A stretch of 64,000 nucleotides of DNA from Ancylobacter rudongensis (lineage in GTDB: Bacteria > Pseudomonadota > Alphaproteobacteria > Rhizobiales > Xanthobacteraceae), in assembly GCF_900100155.1 (NCBI RefSeq), contig NZ_FMTP01000005.1:62001-126000 (forward strand), read 5' to 3'. Position 1 is the first letter of the stretch. The number at the start of each line of letters is the position of its first letter. Below, piece after piece: positions 1 to 7,920 of this stretch. The notes under the pieces were generated by a model. The model was given only the letters and a program-made list of their open reading frames with translations. It was not told where the DNA came from and ran no database searches. Both the position numbers and the translations under genes were made by a program.

Positions 1-718
1 CGACCTCGGCAATCAGGTCCTGGCGGATTTCCAGCAGCGTGTTGGCCAGCCCCCGCAGCGTGGCGTGGCGGAACAGGCAGTCGCCGCGCAGCGCGCCGTC
101 ATAAGGCTCGTTGTCGCCGACGATGAGGTCGCCGGGCGCCTCCAGCGCGTCGATCAGTTCGCGGGTGAAACGCGGGTCGCTGTCCCACAGCACCGCGGCG
201 TGCCAGGGGCGGGCGAGGCCGCGCCACACCGGCGTGAAGCTGTGGATGGAGAGCAGCACCGGCACCACGCCCTGCGCCAGTGCCGCCTCGATCTCGGCAT
301 GGATGGCGTCGTGATAGGGACGGTGGAACAGCGCGAGCCGGCGCTCGATTTCCGCCGCGTCGGCATGGCGGTTTCCCGGGATCACCGCGCCATCCGACAG
401 GCGCATCACCAAGGTGGGGTCGTCCTCGCCACGATTGGGGTCGATCAGCAGGCGCGAGAAGCGCGAGAGCACGGCGGGGCAGCCGAGACGGTGCGCCAGC
501 ATGCGGGTGACGCCGGCGGCGCCGATATCATAGCCGATATGGCGTTCCAGCTCGGCCTTGGGCAGGCCGAGCGAGCCATAGGCCGGCGGCAGCGCGTTCG
601 AGGCGTGGTCGCACAGCAGGATCAGCCCCACCTCCAGCGTTCCCGGAATGCGCTCGAAAGCGGGGAAAGGGGGCGGGGCGGCGGTGGTTGTGGAATCGTC
701 CGTCGAAAGGCGGCGCAT
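1..718 (-). CDS. N-formylglutamate amidohydrolase, C-terminal end cut by window
   Basis: Likely hydrolyses N-formylglutamate or a similar N-formyl or N-acyl amino acid, the last step of one histidine degradation route. The minus-strand frame starts at the ATG at 718-716 and stays open to the window edge, giving about 239 residues, so the C-terminus is missing. Family motifs are visible in order: LLCDHASNALPP near residue 30, GYDIGAAGVTRMLA, RLLIDPNRGEDDPTL, HRPYHDAIHAEI and VLLSIHSFTPVWRG, holding the metal-binding Asp, His and Glu residues expected of the family. No hut genes are visible nearby, so the exact substrate is inferred from the family only. Confidence 0.88.
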   Translation of the reverse strand, partial: MRRLSTDDSTTTAAPPPFPAFERIPGTLEVGLILLCDHASNALPPAYGSLGLPKAELERHIGYDIGAAGVTRMLAHRLGCPAVLSRFSRLLIDPNRGEDDPTLVMRLSDGAVIPGNRHADAAEIERRLALFHRPYHDAIHAEIEAALAQGVVPVLLSIHSFTPVWRGLARPWHAAVLWDSDPRFTRELIDALEAPGDLIVGDNEPYDGALRGDCLFRHATLRGLANTLLEIRQDLIAEV

Positions 719-892
719 AATTGCCCGTGAGCTGAGGCGAAGTGTTCAAGAGGATATCGACGTGGGCCCTGCGGTGCCATAGGAATACGCCCGTTTCGCG
801 TCGCGCGGCCGGGATTCGCGTTCGCGCGCAATAAGCAATGGCCGGGCAATGGACCGGCAGGAAGGGCTCCTTCAGGGGCGGGCAGGGTGGTG

Positions 893-2185
893 ATGACTGA
901 GGTTTCGGCGCGTAACTTTCTCGATCGCCTGTTTTCCGCTGCGGTTGCGGCCGCGCACCCGTCCACCTGCCTGCCGCCAGCGCTGCCACCGCCTCCCGCT
1001 CAGGGCCGCCTGATCCTGCTCGCCGCCGGCAAGGCCGCCGGGTCGATGCTGGAAGTCGCCGAGCGGCATTATCTCGACGAGATGGGCGTCGACCCGTCCC
1101 GCCTGGTCGGCATCGGCGTCGCCCGCCACGGCTATGGTCGCCCGACCCGCCAGCTGGAGATGGTCGAGGCCGGCCACCCCGTGCCCGATGCGGCGGGCCT
1201 TGCCGGCGCGCAGAAGGCGATCGACCTTGCCACCTCCGCCACGGCCGACGACCTCGTCCTGGTGCTGCTCTCGGGCGGGGCTTCGGCCAATTGGATCGCT
1301 CCGGCCTTCGGCGTCGAGCTTGACGACAAACGGGCGCTGACCCGCGCGCTGCTGCGCTCGGGCGCCAACATCACCGAGATCAACACCGTGCGAAAGCACC
1401 TGTCGCGCATCAAGGGCGGGCGTCTCGCGGCGCTGGCCCAGCCAGCGCGGGTGGTGACGCTCTCCGTGTCCGACGTGCCGGGCGACGATCCGGCGGTGAT
1501 CGGGTCCGGCCCCACCGTGCCGGACCCGACCACGCTGGCGGAAGCCCGCGACGTGCTCGCCCGCTATCGCATCGACCCGCCGCCTTCCGTCGCGGTGGCG
1601 CTGCGAGACCCTGCCAATGAATCGCCCAAGCCCGGCGACCCGGCCTTTGCCGGTTCCGAGTACATCCTCATCTCCCGCCCGGCCGATTCGTTCGTCGCTG
1701 CGGAGAAGATCGCTCGCGAGGCCGGGATCGAGCCGGTGTTGCTGGGCGATAATCTGGAAGGCGAGGCCCGCGAGGTGGCGCAGGCCCAGGCGGCCAAGGC
1801 CAAGGAACTGAAGGCGGCGGGCCGCAAGGCGGTGCTGCTCTCCGGCGGCGAACTCACCGTCACCATGCGCGGCCAGGGCCGGGGTGGCCCGAACCAGGAA
1901 TATGCGCTGGCGCTGGCGGTGGCGCTCGACGGGGCGGCGGGGATCTACGCGGTGGCCGGCGATACTGACGGCACCGATGGCGGCGGCGGTGACGCATCCG
2001 ACCCGGCCGGCGCCTATGTGATGCCGGACACGCTGGCCCGCGCGAAGGGGCTGGGTCTCGATCCTGCCGCCTTTCTCGCCAATAACGATTCAACCAGCTT
2101 CTTCGAGCCCCTCGGAGATCTGCTCACGCCGGGGCCGACTTGCACAAACGTCAATGATTTCCGAGCCGTTCTCGTCGACGAGTGA
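893..2185 (+). CDS. Glycerate 2-kinase (type II, MOFRL family)
   Basis: Phosphorylates D-glycerate to 2-phosphoglycerate in the cytoplasm, linking glyoxylate, serine or tartrate metabolism to lower glycolysis. About 430 residues, normal for the family that was once annotated as hydroxypyruvate reductase (TtuD/GckA). The N-terminal glycerate kinase domain carries LILLAAGKAAGSM near residue 45 and VLVLLSGGASANW near 125; the C-terminal MOFRL domain carries AVLLSGGELTVT near 310, GRGGPNQEYALALA near 325 and AGDTDGTDGG near 355. Two GTG codons at 887 and 890 are alternative starts just before the ATG at 893. The 3' end overlaps the next gene by 32 bases, suggesting coupled translation. Confidence 0.9.
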   Translation: MTEVSARNFLDRLFSAAVAAAHPSTCLPPALPPPPAQGRLILLAAGKAAGSMLEVAERHYLDEMGVDPSRLVGIGVARHGYGRPTRQLEMVEAGHPVPDAAGLAGAQKAIDLATSATADDLVLVLLSGGASANWIAPAFGVELDDKRALTRALLRSGANITEINTVRKHLSRIKGGRLAALAQPARVVTLSVSDVPGDDPAVIGSGPTVPDPTTLAEARDVLARYRIDPPPSVAVALRDPANESPKPGDPAFAGSEYILISRPADSFVAAEKIAREAGIEPVLLGDNLEGEAREVAQAQAAKAKELKAAGRKAVLLSGGELTVTMRGQGRGGPNQEYALALAVALDGAAGIYAVAGDTDGTDGGGGDASDPAGAYVMPDTLARAKGLGLDPAAFLANNDSTSFFEPLGDLLTPGPTCTNVNDFRAVLVDE

Positions 2186-2729
2186 CATTGATTCCCAGGC
2201 CGCGCCCGCTGTCCCGGGCTGTCGGCGCGGTGGGCTGGGTCGAGCCGTTCTGGCGGCCGTTCTGGCGTTGCCGGTGCTCGCCACGCTGATGCCGGCGCCA
2301 GCGGCAGCGGATTTCCGCCTGTGCAATCGCTCCAGCAGCCGGGTCGGCATCGCGCTCGGCTACAAGGACGGCAATGCCTGGTCGACCGAGGGCTGGTGGA
2401 ACATCGGCGCCAATAGCTGCGAGACGCTGCTGCGCGGCGATCTGGTGGCGCGCTTCTACTATGTCTACGCCATCGACTACGATCTCGGCGGGGAATGGTC
2501 TGGCAAGGCCTTCATGTGCACCCGCGAGAAGGAGTTCACCATTCGCGGCATCCAGGACTGCCTGGCGCGTGGCTTCGACCGCACCGGCTTCTTCGAGGTC
2601 GACACCCACGAACAGAAGAGCTGGACCGTCCAGCTGACCGAGAGCAAGACCTCGCAGGCCGAGGCCGGCACGGGCCTGCCGACCGGCGGGCTTGCGCCCT
2701 TGCCGCCCATGCCGCCGCCGCGGCCCTGA
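2154..2729 (+). CDS. DUF1036 secreted protein
   Basis: A 191-residue protein of the DUF1036 family, whose biochemical role is not known to me. A hydrophobic segment at about residues 32-52 (AVLAALPVLATL-like, ending PAPAAADF) looks like a signal peptide with an unusually long N-region, so the true start may be later than the ATG used here. The mature part begins with the family hallmark FRLCNRSSSRVGIALGY and has GWWNIGANSCETLL and a late FFEVDTHEQKSWTVQL. The C-terminus is a Pro-rich tail. It overlaps the glycerate kinase gene by 32 bases in another frame. Confidence 0.8.
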   Translation: MISEPFSSTSDIDSQAAPAVPGCRRGGLGRAVLAAVLALPVLATLMPAPAAADFRLCNRSSSRVGIALGYKDGNAWSTEGWWNIGANSCETLLRGDLVARFYYVYAIDYDLGGEWSGKAFMCTREKEFTIRGIQDCLARGFDRTGFFEVDTHEQKSWTVQLTESKTSQAEAGTGLPTGGLAPLPPMPPPRP

Positions 2730-2781
2730 GAGCGCCGCAACGGCGTTCTGCGGCCTCGCCCGCCGACGTTGTAAACGAAAA

Positions 2782-2802
2782 CCCCGGAGCAGGGCTCCGG
2801 GG
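2782..2802 (-). terminator. Bidirectional hairpin terminator
   Basis: A perfect 9-bp stem CCCCGGAGC/GCTCCGGGG with loop AGG. On the minus strand the stem is followed by TTTTCGTTT, a good intrinsic terminator for degP. On the plus strand it may also end the DUF1036 transcript, although the following bases are not T-rich. Confidence 0.8.
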
Positions 2803-2863
2803 TGCTTGCGTCGTAGCGATATCAGGTGATGTGCCCGCCGGTTACCGGATCAGGCGCTATCGA

Positions 2864-4447
2864 TCATTCGATCGGCAGCGCCGTGAAACGGATCTGCCCC
2901 TCGGGATCGGCCACCATCAGCAGGGCCGAGCGTCGACCCTCCTTCTTGAGCGCGGCGAGGCGGTTCTCGACATCCCCGGGGGTCAGCGTGGCTTCCTGAT
3001 TGACCTCGACGATGAGGTTGCCCGCAGCGATGCCGCGCTCGGCGGCGACGGAGCCGGCATCGACAGACATCACCACTACGCCCTTGAGCTCATCCTTGAT
3101 CTTGAAGCGGGTGCGCAGTTCCGGCGTCATCTCCGCCATCTCGACGCCCATCAGCTTGCGGGTCGTCACCGGCGGCGGGGCGTCCGGCTTTTGCTCCGGC
3201 GTCTCGGCGGCGCTGGGCGAGGCCGTGCCCTCGTCGAGACGGCCAACGACCAGCTTGAGCGTCTCCTGCTGGCCCTTGCGGATGACGACGACGTCCACTT
3301 CCTTGTCGACCGGCGTGTCGGCCACGATGATCGGCAGAGCGCGCATGTCACGCACTTCCTTGCCGTCGAAACTGACGACCACGTCGCCGGCCTTGAGGCC
3401 GCCCTTGGCGGCGGGGCCGTCTTCGTTCACCGAGCCGATCAGCGCGCCGCGCGCGCGATCGAGCGAGAGGCTCTCGGCGATCTCCGGCGTGACCTGCTGG
3501 ATGCGGACGCCGATCCAGCCGCGCCGCGTTTCACCGAATTCCTTGAGCTGGGCGATGATCGGGATGGCGGTGTTTGAAGGCACGGCGAAACCGATGCCGA
3601 TCGAGCCGCCGGAGGGCGAGATGATGGCGGTGTTGATGCCGACCACGTCGCCTTCCATGTTGAACAGCGGACCGCCGGAATTGCCGCGGTTGATGGCCGC
3701 GTCGGTCTGCAGGAAATTGTCGTAGGGGCCGGAATTGATGTCGCGATTGCGGGCGGAAATCACGCCTACGGTGAGCGTTCCGCCGAGACCGAACGGGTTG
3801 CCGATCGCCATCACCCAGTCGCCAACCCGCAGAATGTCAGAATTGCCAAACTTCACCGCCTTGAGCGGCTTGTCGGGCTCGGGCGTCACCTTGAGCAGGG
3901 CAATGTCGATCTTCGTATCGCGCCCGACAATCTCCGCCTTCAGCTTCGAGCCGTCGGCGAAATTGGCGTAGACCTCGTCGGCATCGGCGATGACGTGGTT
4001 ATTGGTGACGATGAAGCCGGCGGCGTCGATGACGAAGCCCGAGCCCAGCGAGGAGACGCGGCGCGGGGCCTGATCCTCGCCCTGCTGCTGGCGTCGCTTG
4101 AAGAACTCCTCGAAGAATTCCTCGAAAGGAGAACCCGGCGGCAGTTCCGGGGTCGGCACGCTGCGCGAGGGGGCCACGGTCTGCGAGGTGGAAATGTTGA
4201 CCACCGCATCCATGATCTGGGCGGCGGTGTCGGCCACGGTGTCCGGGCCTTTGGTCGCGGCGGCGCTGGCCGCCTGCGGCAACATCGCCAGTGGTGCGGC
4301 AAGGCTGAGGGCGATGAACGCGGCGGCGAGGCGCCGCGCGAGGCGGCCTCCAGCACGGTTGAGTGAGGCGGAGGAAAAGTCCAGCTTCCGGGCCGGAAGC
4401 GCAGGGGTTGATCGCTTAAGGCCGGGGCCCTCAAGGCAGTGAATCAT
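2864..4447 (-). CDS. degP: Do-family periplasmic serine protease DegP/HtrA
   Basis: Periplasmic protease and chaperone that degrades misfolded envelope proteins. I start it at the ATG at 4447 because AAGGAGG lies just upstream; this gives 527 residues, and an in-frame ATG at 4543 is less likely. A hydrophobic signal segment covers about residues 41-63. The trypsin-like domain has the triad His151 (VTNNHVIAD), Asp181 (DTKIDIALLK) and Ser257 (RGNSGGPL). Two PDZ domains follow, with RRGWIGVRIQQVTPEIAE opening the first and TTRKLMGVEMAEMTPELR leading into the second. An acidic, aromatic Q-linker (FEEFFEEFFKRRQQQ) precedes the triad, as in rhizobial DegP. It lies downstream of hflKC and DUF2065, a common alphaproteobacterial order. 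Confidence 0.95.
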   Translation of the reverse strand: MIHCLEGPGLKRSTPALPARKLDFSSASLNRAGGRLARRLAAAFIALSLAAPLAMLPQAASAAATKGPDTVADTAAQIMDAVVNISTSQTVAPSRSVPTPELPPGSPFEEFFEEFFKRRQQQGEDQAPRRVSSLGSGFVIDAAGFIVTNNHVIADADEVYANFADGSKLKAEIVGRDTKIDIALLKVTPEPDKPLKAVKFGNSDILRVGDWVMAIGNPFGLGGTLTVGVISARNRDINSGPYDNFLQTDAAINRGNSGGPLFNMEGDVVGINTAIISPSGGSIGIGFAVPSNTAIPIIAQLKEFGETRRGWIGVRIQQVTPEIAESLSLDRARGALIGSVNEDGPAAKGGLKAGDVVVSFDGKEVRDMRALPIIVADTPVDKEVDVVVIRKGQQETLKLVVGRLDEGTASPSAAETPEQKPDAPPPVTTRKLMGVEMAEMTPELRTRFKIKDELKGVVVMSVDAGSVAAERGIAAGNLIVEVNQEATLTPGDVENRLAALKKEGRRSALLMVADPEGQIRFTALPIE

Positions 4448-4582
4448 GACGCCTCCTTGACGCCGCCACGCGGATCCGGGCGGAACGGCCCGAAATCCAG
4501 TGGCCGTTGCGTCAGACGCTACCCGGCGCAAGATGCGATGCAAGCCAAAAGAGCGCGAGGCGGGGCGCGTGGCCCCGCCTCT

Positions 4583-4768
4583 TTAGCCTCGGATCAGCCA
4601 GACGATGGCAAGACCCAGAATGGCGCCGACAATGCCGGCAACCCGCAGCGGCGAATCGGGCAGCTGCGCGATCGCTTCGGCCGAGCGCCGCACTGCCGCC
4701 GGGACAGCGGCCAGGGCCAGGCCCTCGATAACCAGCACGAGGCCGAGCGCGACGATGAGATCATACAT
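4583..4768 (-). CDS. DUF2065 inner-membrane protein (YjeT-like)
   Basis: A 61-residue membrane protein with two hydrophobic helices, about residues 4-22 (LIVALGLVLVIEGLALA) and 42-59 (VAGIVGAILGLAIVWL). Length and pattern match the DUF2065/YjeT family, which commonly sits next to hflC. It starts 13 bases after the hflC stop on the same strand, so it is probably part of the hflKC-degP operon. Its function is unknown; a link to membrane protease control is only inferred from position. Confidence 0.85.
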   Translation of the reverse strand: MYDLIVALGLVLVIEGLALAAVPAAVRRSAEAIAQLPDSPLRVAGIVGAILGLAIVWLIRG

Positions 4769-4780
4769 CGTCGCGCCGCT

Positions 4781-5722
4781 TTAGTTGGCGGGCACGAGCG
4801 GCGCAGCGGGGGCTGGCGCAACAGGCGCAGCCGCCGGGCCGGGAGGCGTGGCCGGGCGGGCCGCCGGATTGCCGAAGAAGCGGAAGAATTCCGAATCCGG
4901 CGCCAGCAGCATCCGCGTGTCCGAGCCCTTCAGCGAGGCTTCGTAGGCCTGCATCGACCGATAGAAGTCGAAGAAGCCACGATCCTGATTATAGGCCTGC
5001 GCGAAAATCTCGTTGCGCTGGGCCTCGCCCTCGCCGCGCAGCTGGTCGGCGGTGGCATTGGCTTCGGCGACGATGATCGTCGAGTCGCGGTCGGAGCGGG
5101 AGCGTATGGTCTGCGCCGCTTCGGCGCCCTGCGCGCGGATTTCCGCCGCTTCGCGTTGACGCTCGGTCTGCATGCGCTGGAACACCGCCTGGCTGTTGGC
5201 CTCCGGCAGGTCGGCGCGGCGGATGCGGACATCGATGATATCGATGCCGAAGCCGGCCGCCTCACGGTTCACCTGGTCGCGAATGCGCGCCATCAGGGCC
5301 TCGCGCTGGTCGCGCACCACCTCGATGAAGGTGGATTCGCCCAGCACGCGGCGCAGAGACGAGTTCAGGACGGTGGCGAGGCGGGAATTGGCCGCGTCGA
5401 TGGTGCCGACCGATTGGTAGAAGCGCAGCGGATTGACGATGCGGTAGCGGGCGAAGGCGTCCACGACGAGACGCTTCTGGTCGGCGGCGATCACCTCCTG
5501 CGAGGGATTTTCGAGGTCCAGAATGCGCTTGTCGATGAAGATCACGCTGTCGATGAGCGGGATCTTGGCGTGCAGGCCCGGCTCCTCGATGACCCGGATG
5601 GGTTCGCCGAGGCGCAGCACCAGCGCCTGCTGGGTTTGGTAGACGCTGAAGAGGGACGAGAAGAGACCGATGAGGACGATGGCGACGACAATCGCGAGAA
5701 CGAGACCGAGGCTGTTCCTCAT
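4781..5722 (-). CDS. hflC: FtsH protease modulator HflC
   Basis: SPFH-domain subunit of the HflKC complex that surrounds FtsH in the inner membrane and controls its access to membrane substrates. The 313 residues contain an N-terminal anchor at about 5-25 (LGLVLAIVVAIVLIGLF), the SPFH/Band 7 domain starting QTQQALVLRLGEPIRV, and a long helical part (AVFQRMQTERQREAAEIRAQ). The C-terminus is an Ala-Pro tail. The ATG overlaps the hflK stop by 4 bases, consistent with stoichiometric co-translation. Confidence 0.95.
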   Translation of the reverse strand: MRNSLGLVLAIVVAIVLIGLFSSLFSVYQTQQALVLRLGEPIRVIEEPGLHAKIPLIDSVIFIDKRILDLENPSQEVIAADQKRLVVDAFARYRIVNPLRFYQSVGTIDAANSRLATVLNSSLRRVLGESTFIEVVRDQREALMARIRDQVNREAAGFGIDIIDVRIRRADLPEANSQAVFQRMQTERQREAAEIRAQGAEAAQTIRSRSDRDSTIIVAEANATADQLRGEGEAQRNEIFAQAYNQDRGFFDFYRSMQAYEASLKGSDTRMLLAPDSEFFRFFGNPAARPATPPGPAAAPVAPAPAAPLVPAN

Positions 5723-6873
5723 TTCGCGGCTCCCTGAGCGGCCGCCGGAGCGGTGGTGCCGCCCGTGAGCGGGGCGAGGGGGAGGTAGGGGACGACGCCG
5801 GAGGAGCCGCCTGCCGCAGGATCGATGATCACCTTGTCCATTCCGCCGAACACGCGTTCCATGGTTTCGAGATAAAGCCGCTGGCGCGTGACTTCCGGCG
5901 CCTTCTGGTACTCGCCCAGAACGCTAAGGAAGCGCGCCGCCTGGCCTCGGGCCTCGATGATCGCCCGTTCCTTGTAGCCCTCGGCACCCTGGGTGATGCG
6001 CGCGGCGTCACCTCGGGCTTCGGGAACTACGCGGTTGGCATAGGCCTGGGCCTCGTTCTGCAGACGCTCGGCGTCGGCACGTGCCGCCTGCACGTCGCGG
6101 AAGGAATCGATCACCTGCGAGGGCGGATCGACCTTCTGCAGCTGAACCTGGGTAACGAGAACGCCGGCCCGGTAGTCATCGAGCGTGCGCTGCATGAGTT
6201 CCTGTACCGCCGTTTCGATGTTCTGGCGGGCGCCGGTGAGGATGGGCTGAATGTTGGTGCGACCGACCACCTCGCGCATCGCGCTTTCGGCCACGGCCTT
6301 GATGGTGCCTTCCGGGTTCTGGACGTTGAACAGGAAGTTGGCGGCGCCGACGTCCTCCGTCGAACCGGCCGCTGCGGGCTTCACCATCCAGAAGACGGCG
6401 AAGTCCACATCGACGATGTTCTCGTCACCGGTGAGCATCAGGCTCTCTTCCGCGATGTCGCGAGCGGTGGCGCCACGGCGCGGATCGTCGCCGGTGCGGA
6501 TGCCGATATCGATACGGTTTACGCGTGTGACCTGGGGGGTCAGTACGGTCTCGACCGGATAGGGAAGATGATAGTTCAGGCCGGGATTGGTGGTCCCGAC
6601 GAATTTTCCGAAGCGCAGCACCACACCCTGCTCGTCAGGCTCGACGCGGTAGAAGCCCGAGAGCAGCCAGATGACGATGGCAAGCGCCACCACCACCACG
6701 ATGCCCTTGCCGGTACCGAAGCCGCCCGGGATCGCCGTCCGCAGCTTCTCCTGACCGCGACGGATCAGGTCTTCAAGATCGGGAGAATTCGGTCCCGACG
6801 ATTGCGGACCAGTGCCCCAGGGGCCGCGCGGTCCACCGCCCCATGGCCCGCCGCTCTGGTTCTTCCATGACAT
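5719..6873 (-). CDS. hflK: FtsH protease modulator HflK
   Basis: Partner of HflC in the periplasm-facing ring around FtsH. I start it at the ATG at 6873 (MSWKNQSGG), which matches the family N-terminus, giving 384 residues; an earlier in-frame ATG at 6918 gives an Arg-rich extension that looks non-native. A Gly/Pro/Trp-rich cytoplasmic head precedes one transmembrane helix at about 57-76 (IVVVVALAIVIWLLSGF). The SPFH domain opens RVEPDEQGVVLRFGKFV, and later TQVQLQKVDPPSQVIDSF is typical of HflK. The C-terminus is low complexity (GGTTAPAAAQGAAK). Confidence 0.95.
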   Translation of the reverse strand: MSWKNQSGGPWGGGPRGPWGTGPQSSGPNSPDLEDLIRRGQEKLRTAIPGGFGTGKGIVVVVALAIVIWLLSGFYRVEPDEQGVVLRFGKFVGTTNPGLNYHLPYPVETVLTPQVTRVNRIDIGIRTGDDPRRGATARDIAEESLMLTGDENIVDVDFAVFWMVKPAAAGSTEDVGAANFLFNVQNPEGTIKAVAESAMREVVGRTNIQPILTGARQNIETAVQELMQRTLDDYRAGVLVTQVQLQKVDPPSQVIDSFRDVQAARADAERLQNEAQAYANRVVPEARGDAARITQGAEGYKERAIIEARGQAARFLSVLGEYQKAPEVTRQRLYLETMERVFGGMDKVIIDPAAGGSSGVVPYLPLAPLTGGTTAPAAAQGAAK

Positions 6874-7053
6874 TCCGCGCCCACTCCGTTTGCGCGCCCG
6901 GCTTGTCCGGGCTCGCAAGCGCAGAACCGGCAGACGCCACCGTGCAAGAAAACCCGCGCCTCGCCGTCCGAACGACGTGACGAAGCGGTTATAGGTGACG
7001 AGGCATCAGGTTACAACGCGCCGCCACCTCCCGATATGGGAACTGCTTCGGGT

Positions 7054-7332
7054 TTACGCAACGGTAGAGCGCAGGGATCCATTGCGCTCGGTGTGCTCCA
7101 CCGCCTCGCGGCCGGGCGACGGGCTGCGGTAATGCGCCAGAACATAAAGGCGGATCGCCGATGACAGGTTGCCCTGATTTCGCCCGGAATCGATCGAGGC
7201 GACGATCTCCGACAAGGTGCTGCGCCGATTGGCGGCAATCTCCTTGAGGGCGTCCCAGAACTGATCCTCCAGACTGACGCTGGTCTTGTGCCCGGCAATC
7301 ACGATTGACCGCTTAACCACGGGGCTCTTCAT
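7054..7332 (-). CDS. Ribbon-helix-helix domain protein
   Basis: A 92-residue protein with an alphaproteobacterial ribbon-helix-helix fold: a basic strand VKRSIVIAGHKTSVSLE then helices EDQFWDALKEIAANRRS and STLSEIVASIDSGR. The last third (AVEHTERNGSLRS) is probably unstructured. The family binds DNA or acts as a small regulator; its target is unknown. Its ATG overlaps the stop of the DUF4169 gene by 4 bases, so the two are co-translated from the promoter at 7580-7608. The pair beside fumC recurs in related genomes, as far as I recall. Confidence 0.85.
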   Translation of the reverse strand: MKSPVVKRSIVIAGHKTSVSLEDQFWDALKEIAANRRSTLSEIVASIDSGRNQGNLSSAIRLYVLAHYRSPSPGREAVEHTERNGSLRSTVA

Positions 7333-7517
7333 GTCTCGTCCTCTCGTATGCGCCTATGCCCTTCAAGCATTTTTTCCTGCTTTCGTTCCTCGGCCGCGGT
7401 CAGCTCACGCTGGTACTTTGGACGACCAAACTCCAAACGCCGGGCAGCGGCGGTTTGTTCCGCCTCGGCGCGCGCGATCCGCTTGCGATGGCGGTTGAGA
7501 TTCACGATGTCGCCCAT
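7329..7517 (-). CDS. DUF4169 small basic protein
   Basis: A 62-residue, highly charged protein beginning MGDIVNLNRHRKRIARAEAE, the signature of DUF4169. Most of it is predicted helix rich in Arg, Lys, Glu and Ala, with no membrane segment. Function is not known to me. It is the first gene of a two-gene operon with the ribbon-helix-helix protein and starts 63 bases downstream of a good sigma70-like -10 box. Confidence 0.83.
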   Translation of the reverse strand: MGDIVNLNRHRKRIARAEAEQTAAARRLEFGRPKYQRELTAAEERKQEKMLEGHRRIREDET

Positions 7518-7920
7518 GGGCGCCGACCTCCGATAAAAGGGGGCGCAGAATCTGCGCGTCGGGCTTCATTAGTTCTCTCATAATATCGGCGAAAATGGTT
7601 CTTTCCAAGAATTTGCGGGTGCATGGTATGTGGCGGCCGTCGCTGCCGCCGATGGCGAAAAGCGTTGCAGGTAGCCGGCTGTTGAGTCCATCGGATACGA
7701 TGGAGGTGTCCAGGTAGGTCGCAAGCCAAGCTTGCACAGGCCTTGAAGGGGGTAGGTATCACGCGTTTGTGATCGGTAGCCTGGGAACCTTGCGGGCGGC
7801 TGTCGCCTGCCCGCCGCCGCATTCCGTCCCTCAGCGCCGCGTGCTAAACGGGCCGCGAGGGCCGATGCCCTGTCCGATTGGGCCACCTTGCCGCACCCGA
7901 CCTCCGAAAGGCTTTGACCG
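7518..7920. other. 403-base gap: promoter plus tRNA-like fragment
   Basis: No convincing protein gene. The left part holds the minus-strand promoter of the DUF4169 pair. At about 7825-7890 the minus strand contains a tRNA-like D-arm (GCCC, loop, GGGC) in a context that would encode the VAQSDRAS string typical of spurious translations of arginine-type tRNAs, but no matching T-arm or acceptor stem can be built. The remainder shows nothing I can name. Confidence 0.5.
7580..7608 (-). promoter_or_regulatory. Sigma70-like promoter of the DUF4169/RHH pair
   Basis: On the minus strand, TTGGAA and TATTAT are separated by exactly 17 bases, a close match to the housekeeping -35/-10 consensus. The -10 box lies 62 bases before the DUF4169 start codon at 7517. 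Confidence 0.6.

Noticed and set aside
65-730. 221-residue plus-strand frame at the window start
   Set aside because: Antisense to the N-formylglutamate amidohydrolase, whose motifs are clear on the minus strand.
7054-7517. DUF4169/RHH pair as a toxin-antitoxin module
   Set aside because: The layout fits, but neither protein has toxin features and both families are widely conserved beside fumC, which suggests a housekeeping role.
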